The translations under genes were made by a program, and so were the position numbers. Below are positions 57,461 to 64,000 of a DNA stretch of 64,000 nt, one piece after another. The notes under the pieces were generated by a model. It saw nothing but the letters and a program-made list of their open reading frames with translations, was not told where the DNA came from and did not search any database. Position 1 is the stretch's first letter. The number at the start of each line of letters is the position of its first letter. Source of the DNA: Nemertoderma westbladi (taxonomy: Eukaryota; Xenacoelomorpha; Nemertodermatida; Nemertodermatidae); NCBI GenBank assembly GCA_032718475.1, contig JAUCBJ010000326.1, forward strand, positions 35,951 through 99,950. Reading direction: 5' to 3'.

Positions 57461-57760
57461 TGCCTAATGTAACCTATCACATTACTGCTATGTTTGCATA
57501 ATTTACTACATAAACATAATATTCTAGAATGTTTAATGTTGTTGCTAACACATTCTCTACATAACTTAACATTTTTTGGTAATTTTGTAATGATTTTACC
57601 CTCCAAACAAACGGCCGTAAAAAAAATTGCTCAACCTTTCCCAAAGTCTTTATAGCGAAAATGTATTGTTATAATGTGGAACAACATCATGAGCAAATAA
57701 AATTGCAGTCATACGCTGGAGAACGGTTCGTCAGTAAAATGTACCAAGCGTCTACTCGAC

Positions 57761-59942
57761 TATATGGAATAATTTTGAATTTGATGTACCAATATGGAAA
57801 AAAATTCAAAACTTCAATTTTGAAGTCAAAATAATACTATATGATAAATAATAGCAGTTTTATTCTAGTATATAAAACTATGTTTTATTTCAAAATAAAT
57901 GTTTTAATTTTATTATTATCTCACTAGAATTCCTTATCATAACATCAATCATTGTAGGCGTGATTAGAGTTATGCTTACAAGTTTATTTAGACAGTAATT
58001 ATATTATATTTCAGTGGTCTTTTTATCATTATTTTACAGTTAATTACAATGAGATTAACGATCCTCCTCTCCTGTCTTACACATTTTATTGACAGAGTAA
58101 AACTGGAAGCTGAAATATGATTTATACACCAATTTTGAGAAAAAAAAATAATTTTCATTGAGAGCAAAGCCGCTTGTTATTGCATTGTGTAAATTTAATG
58201 CATTAATTAAGGAGGTGGGGCAACACCCAGCAGTTTTTAATTTGTGAATAACTCAACATATTATAAAATTTAATAAAATGAAAAAACCGCCCGAAATTTA
58301 TCGAAGCTGAAATTACCTATTATGTAAAGTGAAAATTACAAAAACGGTTAAGAAATGGAAGCGGAGTAGTCCCTGTTGTATTAATTTTGCCTTCAAAATT
58401 TAATCTTCCTGATCAAAACTATCTGACTCGGGTCTGGTTTATAAATAATGTCAGGCATAAAGGAAGCACACCACATAGCTAAAATTTTATTATGGTGATA
58501 TTCGATTTCTTTTCAAATGTCAATTTTCTGACTTCTGGTCCTGGTTCTGGCTGTCTGTCTTTTATCTTATATTTTGATGGACGTATTTGACAGATTTTGG
58601 CAGACCTGGAGAGACAGTGATAACTCAAACTAAAATAGTGCCTGCAATAATTCTAATTACAGAGTGGTGAACCAAACACTAATTAAAATTAAAAGTATAG
58701 TCACGTTTGCTTAGGGTTTATCTTAATGTAATTACATGTTCGTGGGGTCTTCGCGCAGCACGTGACTTTATACGTATCAAGTTTGGTTTAATTTTGTCAA
58801 TTATTGACAGACTTATTTAGGTTTTTATCAAAAGTCTGAAACTACTGGTACCGACTGACAGACTGTTTGATTTTTGACCAAACTTCAGACTCTTTCTAAA
58901 CTTTTGATGGACTACATACGTACCAAGTTTGGTTTAATTTATGATGGAATGCCGAGATATTAGCGATCAAGATTTATTAGATCATTAGATCAAGATTATT
59001 AGACGACGACGACGACGACAGACAACTCATTAATGGTTGTACCCTTATGGTAAGGCTTCACTCACTTCGTGACTCGCCCTACAATACAATACCCCGGTAG
59101 GCCTATTAACACATTACGCAACGATATTGAATAAATTTTATATACCGTAGTATTATAAAGTAGTCTTTTGTAATATGTAGTGATCTGTTGTGACTTCATG
59201 ATCTGTTGTGACTCGATAAATCCACGTGGTGAAGTAAGGTACCAATTTCGCCCAACAAACACTATAACAATAATGGTGCATTTCATAATTCAAAGTAATT
59301 TATTAATATTTGGGAATATGTATTGTAAACAAAACACAGCAATGTCCAGAATTTTCAATTATTTATAAAAATTTTAAAACTAACATAAGATTTACTTACA
59401 ATAATAATAGGAATACACATTAAATTTTTGAGACAAACAAGTATTTGGTTCATTTTCGAATAGTAAAGATCATTATTCACTGTATTATTTAATACAATAA
59501 AGATGTAGACATCAAGGTGATCATGGCGTCAAACTGATCAAACTGGGCAGAATCCTAGAACATCTGGAATTTAGAACATCTGGAATTTATTATCACTGTA
59601 ATATTACTAATGGTGTTGTTACAACCTGGAGCAGCCGAGTCTACCACTGTACACCAATAAATCCAATATAAGTCTCATAAGATGGTACCTCCTCAACAAT
59701 CGAGGTCGCTGAAAGTACCTCGCCAACGACCACACATTTGCTAAGGCTTTGCGCACTTCGTGGCTCGCCCCACTATGGTTATTCGCTAGTCGACAGGTTG
59801 TTCGTAGCATACAGCCATATGATGACAAAACACCGGAAGTCACTTAGTGAAATTTTAATTTTGCCATTCGCGCCTTTTCTGCTGATAGTAAAAGCCATAA
59901 GTCAAAAGTTACGTTAAAAATGTACATATTTCAATAAAATAT
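57761..59942. other. Non-coding AT-rich stretch
   Basis: No gene that I can support. Minor repeats: TACGTA(T/C)CAAGTTTGGTTTAA at about 58,772 and 58,916, a (GAC)n run near 58,993-59,012, and a similar GCTAAGGCTT..CACTTCGTG.CTCGCCC word at about 59,050 and 59,740. The 74-codon minus frame at 59,843-59,619 has no recognisable domain. Confidence 0.5.
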
Positions 59943-60077
59943 GCGTATGCTGCATTCTTAATGCACGCTGCATTGGGCTTCTCAATTGTGGATTGCATGG
60001 TGGTGACAAAATATTTTTGTTAAGCTGGTATAGCATCTCAATGCAACACGCTGATTAGTGATTATAGTAGTAGTACT
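59943..60077 (+). pseudogene. Orphan 3' end of the RTE-like family
   Basis: The sequence matches the 3' UTR of the minus-strand copy at 39,243-39,370: CATTCTTAATGCACG, TGTGGATTGCATGGTGGTGA, TTGTTAAGCTGG, TAGCATCTCAATG, and ends in TAGTAGTAGTA. It has no coding part, so it is an extreme 5' truncation. Confidence 0.75.
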
Positions 60078-60845
60078 GTCTTTTCCTTTGTAACACTATG
60101 TCATATGTTGTGACTTACGGCCTTTTTACATTGAATATCTAAGAACTTGTATAGTTACGACGTTCTCGATTATACATACCATTAGATAGAGCGCATTTTT
60201 TTGACCTAGGAAAAGTGTAAAAGCCAATTTGAAAAAATGCGACGTCTGTTCTCTTCATATTGCACAGCAGAGTGATGGGACCTACCGCGTGTAGGCCTAC
60301 GGTTGTTCTATGCGGTACACTAAGAAATTAAACATACCCTAAATATAGTAGGCCTAAATAAAAATAAATGATAATCATATTGGAACTATGCACTAAATAG
60401 GGGCTCCCATAATTAAAAAATAATGGCTGTATGAGTTATAATAATTGTTATAATTATAACATATTGTTATAAATATAATAAAGTTATAATAATTTAATGC
60501 TATTTCGTAGCAAAAAATAGTGCTATTCACAAAAAACACAACTCTTCGAACATACATTACATAACTAACTATTCAGTATAAATAATTATGATATAGTGTT
60601 GAATAAAAGTATTGGTCAACATTTGAAAATATTTAAAAATGATATGATTACCATAAATGGCTGTTTAGTCCTCTATGCGTAGGAAAAAAAACAAGTAACC
60701 AGCACTTTTCAGTTAGAACGAAAAATTTTTTATTCACTTATATGATGCTATAAATTCACATTTTCAGGTTTTCTAGGGCGCTGATTCTAATGAAATACAT
60801 TTCAAATATGCCAGATCATTTCTACTTGATTTTTCGGCGTAATAT
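60078..60845. other. Non-coding AT-rich stretch
   Basis: No gene or ordered repeat seen. Confidence 0.5.
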
Positions 60846-61630
60846 GACAAATTTTGGTGCTAGCTCCAAATTTCGTACCCATCACCAAAAAGTACAAGTT
60901 TGCGATGTCCAGTGCTGTTTTTATTGATTCCATCGGATTCAGGACCCTCATAAACCCGTATAACGCAAGAAACAAGATGATAATATCTACTGATCAATTT
61001 ACTCATTTTCCAAAATTTGGTGCTGGCACAACAATTTTCACCCACCGGCAAAAAATACAAGTTTGAAAACTCTTATGAAATTTTTACTGTTTCCATTGAA
61101 TTTAGAACCCTAACAAACCCGTATAACGCAAGAAACAAGAAGGCACAATCAATTGATATATTTGATGGTTTTCAAAATTTGGTGCTAGCACCACATTTTG
61201 CACCCACTTCCGAAAAATACAAGTTTGAGATTTCTAGTTCGATAATTATATATTCCATTGAATTCAGAACAGCCATAAACCTCTAAAATGCAAGAAATAA
61301 ATTGTCACAAGCAACTTTATCTATTGAATGGATTTTCAAAATTTCGTGCTAGCACCAAAATTTGCACACAGCACCGAAAAATACAAGTTTGATACGCTTG
61401 GTGCAACTCATATATATTTCATCGAAACCAGAACCCCAAAAAACCCCAATTGCGTAAAAAACAAGTTTCAAACAATCAATTTACAAAATTGACATATTTC
61501 AAAATTTGGTGCTGGCACTAAAATTTGGCACCCGCCGAAAAAAACAAGTTTGAAATTTCTAAATCAACTTATGAATTCCATCCAATTGCTAAGACCAAAA
61601 AACCGGTGTAAATCAAAAATAGAGATGTTA
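60846..61630 (+). repeat. ~163-bp diverged tandem repeat, 5 units
   Basis: Landmarks AAATTTGGTGCT(A/G)GC recur at about 60851, 61013, 61175, 61338 and 61501 (spacing 162-163). Each unit also has AAAAA(G/T)TACAAGTTTG, a GAATTCAGAACC-like word and CCGTATAACGCAAGAAACAA. Divergence between units is clear, so the array is old. Two short frames (60,854-61,066 and 61,017-61,286) only follow the repeat. Confidence 0.88.
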
Positions 61631-61854
61631 CAATTCATATTTAATGAAATGTAATTTTCAAAAAACGTCTCAAAAAAGTGCCAAAAGTAGGGTTAAAAAA
61701 TGGTGCTATAACTCGAAAACTACCCAATATTTTTGAAAACGGTTTTCACTACTAGGAATACAATAGAGTTTTAGGAAAAGTCATAAAATTTCAGATTCCC
61801 AACTGCGTTTGTTTCAGAATTATAATAAAAAAACCACGGGAGGGGGTCATATTG

Positions 61855-61871
61855 CCCCCCCCCCCCCCCCC
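61855..61871. repeat. Poly(C) tract, 17 bases
   Basis: Uninterrupted C run followed by GGG. Confidence 0.9.
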
Positions 61872-62934
61872 GGGTTTAATAGGGTTAACTTTGACTTTGA
61901 CTCGGTAGTGTGAACGCGGCCTAAAAAGTTATTTTATTCATTTTATATACGTATTATATCCATCCCATTCTTTTTAAATACTAACCAGACCTTTGTCTAA
62001 AAAATATTTGTTCTAGAACATTAATTTTTTCAAAATAAAATGGCTAAATTTCAAAAAAAATAAATTATCAAAAACTAGCTAGTAAATATTTAATTTGGTG
62101 AGGGATGTATGCATACTGAAACAGTATCCACTATTTTACAGTCAAAATAGCCAAGTTGCTATAAAAGTTTCCGGCCAATTTGCTGGTAAAGTTGCCACGT
62201 GTAAACATTAAACAGCGATTAAATTAATTTGCTCCAAACACTAGTTGCCGAGAAAGTTGCTCTAAAAGTTGCCACGTGTAAACAGGCCTTAAGGGCAGGG
62301 GGCATTGTTTTGTGGGCATTGCTTTTTAATGGCCTTTTAAGTACATGGTCTAAAGTAGGCCATTTTGCTGCTATTAAAATTCAATAAACATGTCCACTTT
62401 CAGTGAGAAATAGTAAATAAATTCAGAAAATAAAAAAAGTTAATGAAAATATAAATCGTAAGATTGATATTATGAAATGTAAGCAAATAAGACAATACCG
62501 ATGGATCGTAATATTGTTATTTTCGCAGACTACATATTAAATTTAGAAATGAAGCGACATATTAAACACCTTTAACTAAGAATTATATTTTGTCATGAAA
62601 TCGGCTATTTCTCCGCCGATTTTTGCTGGAATGATTTGAAATTTGTTCAGAATTGTTGACACTTGTTCAGTATACCATTTGCACAAAAAGGCACTTTTGG
62701 CCACAGCAGAGTGCCATTTTGTGGCCTATTTTTTTAATTATTTGGTTTGGCCATTTTTAAACACACCAGACAATAATTAGTACCACAAAAAATAACTTTC
62801 AAATATAGTTTGAGATTTTAAAATGTTTCAGATTTAGTCATTAAAAATGTATGTTAATTCTAGGAAAAGTTAAGGGATTTGAATATTGAGTATTTCTGTG
62901 AATACAGACTCAGACACACACGCGCACGATGTTA

Positions 62935-62957
62935 CCCCCCCCCCCCCCCCCCCCCCC
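62935..62957. repeat. Poly(C) tract, 23 bases
   Basis: Uninterrupted C run directly before the first copy of the direct duplication at 62958. Confidence 0.9.
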
Positions 62958-63345
62958 GTGAAGTGCGATATCAAGATTTCCTTAGAATATGCCCTGAATT
63001 AGATTAGAAATACAGAGATATGAAATGGCCCTAAAACCTAAAACAAATATATTAAATGGCCTTCCCAGGAAAATACACCCATGTTAGATTGAGTTCATAA
63101 TCTACAGTTAATTACTTTAAATTTATTAACAGTGGCCCCTTTATAATATCAAAATATAAAATATGGCCCTAAATTCGTAAATTAATTTTATTGATGTCTA
63201 TTGGCAGAAATAGACTGGCAGACAGACATGTGTCAAACGGAAAAGACAGGGGTAGGATAATTGAGATTACTATCAGAGATGTTAGGCAAAGGTGGCTTCT
63301 ACTGCTTGCCTTGCCATTTGCCCATAGCCTTATAAGTTAATAATA
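62958..63345 (+). repeat. ~380-bp direct duplication, copy 1
   Basis: Begins GTGAAGTGCGATATCAAGAT and ends ...CTTGCCTTGCCATTTGCCCA. The copy at 63623 is about 95 percent identical by eye, with small indels. Confidence 0.9.
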
Positions 63346-63622
63346 AAAGTAAGTAATAATCGGTTCATAAGTGGCTTGTAAGCCGCTTACAAAAGGCATT
63401 TTATTATTAGGGTCGTAAAGTGAAATCCTTTTCCAGTTTCGTTATTTATGATACGTTAAGAAGAAACTTGTGAAATCAGTACTATAGTACCTGTAAATTT
63501 CAAATTATATCAGGCTCAGCATATTATAGTTACCCCACTCCCCTCATACCTCCCATACCATTGTTTACAGCAGTTATTGTATTATATAATAAATAATATC
63601 CACCAAAATCCAAAATCCCAAT

Positions 63623-64000
63623 TGAAGTGCGATATCAAGATTTCCTTAGAATATTCCCTGAATTAGAAATACAGAGATATGAAATGGCCCTAAAACCTAA
63701 AACAAATATATTAAATGGCCTTCCTAGGAAAATACACCCATGTTAGATTGAGTTCATAATCTACAGTTAATTATATTAAATTTATTAACAGTAGTGGCCC
63801 CTTTATAATATCAAAATATAAAATATGGCCCTAAATTCATAAATTAATTTTATTGATGTCTATTGGCGGAAATAGACTGGCAGACAGACATGTGTCAAAC
63901 GGAAAAGGCAGGGCGAAGGATATTTGGGATTACAAGAGATTACAATGACAGAGATGTGAGGCAAAGGTGGCTTCTACTGCTTGCCTTGCTATTTGCCCAT
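63623..64000 (+). repeat. ~380-bp direct duplication, copy 2 (cut by window end)
   Basis: Second copy, offset about 665 bp, starting with GAAGTGCGATATCAAGATTT; it reaches the end of the window at TTTGCCCAT, so its true end is unknown. The unit is non-coding. Confidence 0.9.

Larger units (their letters stand above)
51083..57760 (-). mobile_element. TIR element of the PIN-like/CXC family, copy 2 (coding)
   Basis: A 6678-bp element with ends GTC(G/A)AGTAGAC, flanked by TA on both sides (51081-51082, 57761-57762). It interrupts the Ty3/Gypsy RT at 51,080. It contains one spliced gene (57460 to 51850) and no other long frame. In the 3' UTR, 51,592-51,680 looks like a small inserted RTE-type 3' tail (minus-strand VRARST followed by TAGTAGTAGTAG) that copy 1 lacks. 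No DDE, tyrosine, serine or HUH transposase is visible. TA may be a target duplication or the outermost TIR bases; with only two copies I cannot decide. Confidence 0.8.
61631..62957. other. Non-coding stretch with two C tracts
   Basis: No gene. AAAGTTGCCACGTGTAAACA occurs twice (about 62,180 and 62,260), the second followed by GGCCTTAA; a similar GTGTGAACGCGGCCTAA lies at 61,908-61,924. Such words resemble ends of DNA transposons, but I cannot pair them into an element. Confidence 0.5.

Noticed and set aside
59619-59843. 74-codon minus-strand frame rich in Arg/Leu
   Set aside because: Part of a short repeated word also present near 59,050; no recognisable protein family.

Overview
The window is nuclear DNA from an invertebrate animal. 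Evidence: one host gene of a metazoan family (egghead/BRE-3 type beta-1,4-mannosyltransferase), spliced coding exons with GT/AG borders, AATAAA signals, and many animal-type transposons (RTE-like, CR1/L2-like, Ty3/Gypsy, an ISL2EU-like DNA element, a MITE). I cannot name the phylum. Almost everything else is repeat. No CRISPR, operon or bacterial feature is present.

Layout. 1-15.5 kb: a 54/55-bp minisatellite of roughly 250 units. A 5'-truncated RTE-like retrotransposon sits in it twice, because a 2.5-kb block (1447-3979) recurs without visible change at 6671-9203. 15.65-17.0 kb: the only convincing host gene, a single-exon mannosyltransferase on the minus strand. 17-22.4 kb: AT-rich DNA with a small tandem repeat, an RTE-like 3' stump and a 445-bp MITE. 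22.4-34.9 kb: a satellite block. It holds TATCGCCCC clusters, a (TTGGTA)n to (TTGCGTA)n array, a non-LTR reverse-transcriptase fragment, a 5.9-kb almost pure (TTGGTA)n array and a 63-bp minisatellite, and is closed by inverted GGGCGATA clusters. 35-41.2 kb: degraded RTE-like and CR1/L2-like pieces, one split by a 1.67-kb TIR element carrying a YqaJ-nuclease remnant, then a 15-bp minisatellite.

41.2-57.8 kb is the most interesting part. Two copies of one TIR-bearing element lie in opposite orientation around a Ty3/Gypsy pol fragment. The right copy (51083-57760, minus) carries a four-exon gene of about 1383 codons, with a Cys-containing N-terminus, a PIN/XPG-like DDTD...GCDT core and a C-terminal CXC-type cysteine cluster. 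Splice phases agree across all introns and only one 1-base frameshift breaks it. The left copy (41217-49235, plus) keeps the 5' end, exon 1, the last exon and the 3' end, and has been invaded by an RTE-like element and by a nearly intact 4.5-kb non-LTR retrotransposon (ORF1 frameshifted, ORF2 a full 952-aa EN-RT protein). No known transposase is visible in the element, so the PIN-like/CXC protein is the candidate mobility protein of a possibly undescribed DNA transposon group.

57.8-64 kb: mostly AT-rich non-coding DNA, with an orphan RTE-like 3' end, a ~163-bp tandem repeat, two long C tracts and a direct duplication of about 380 bp that runs off the window end. Apart from the mannosyltransferase gene, the genes here are parts of mobile elements and do not form a host pathway.
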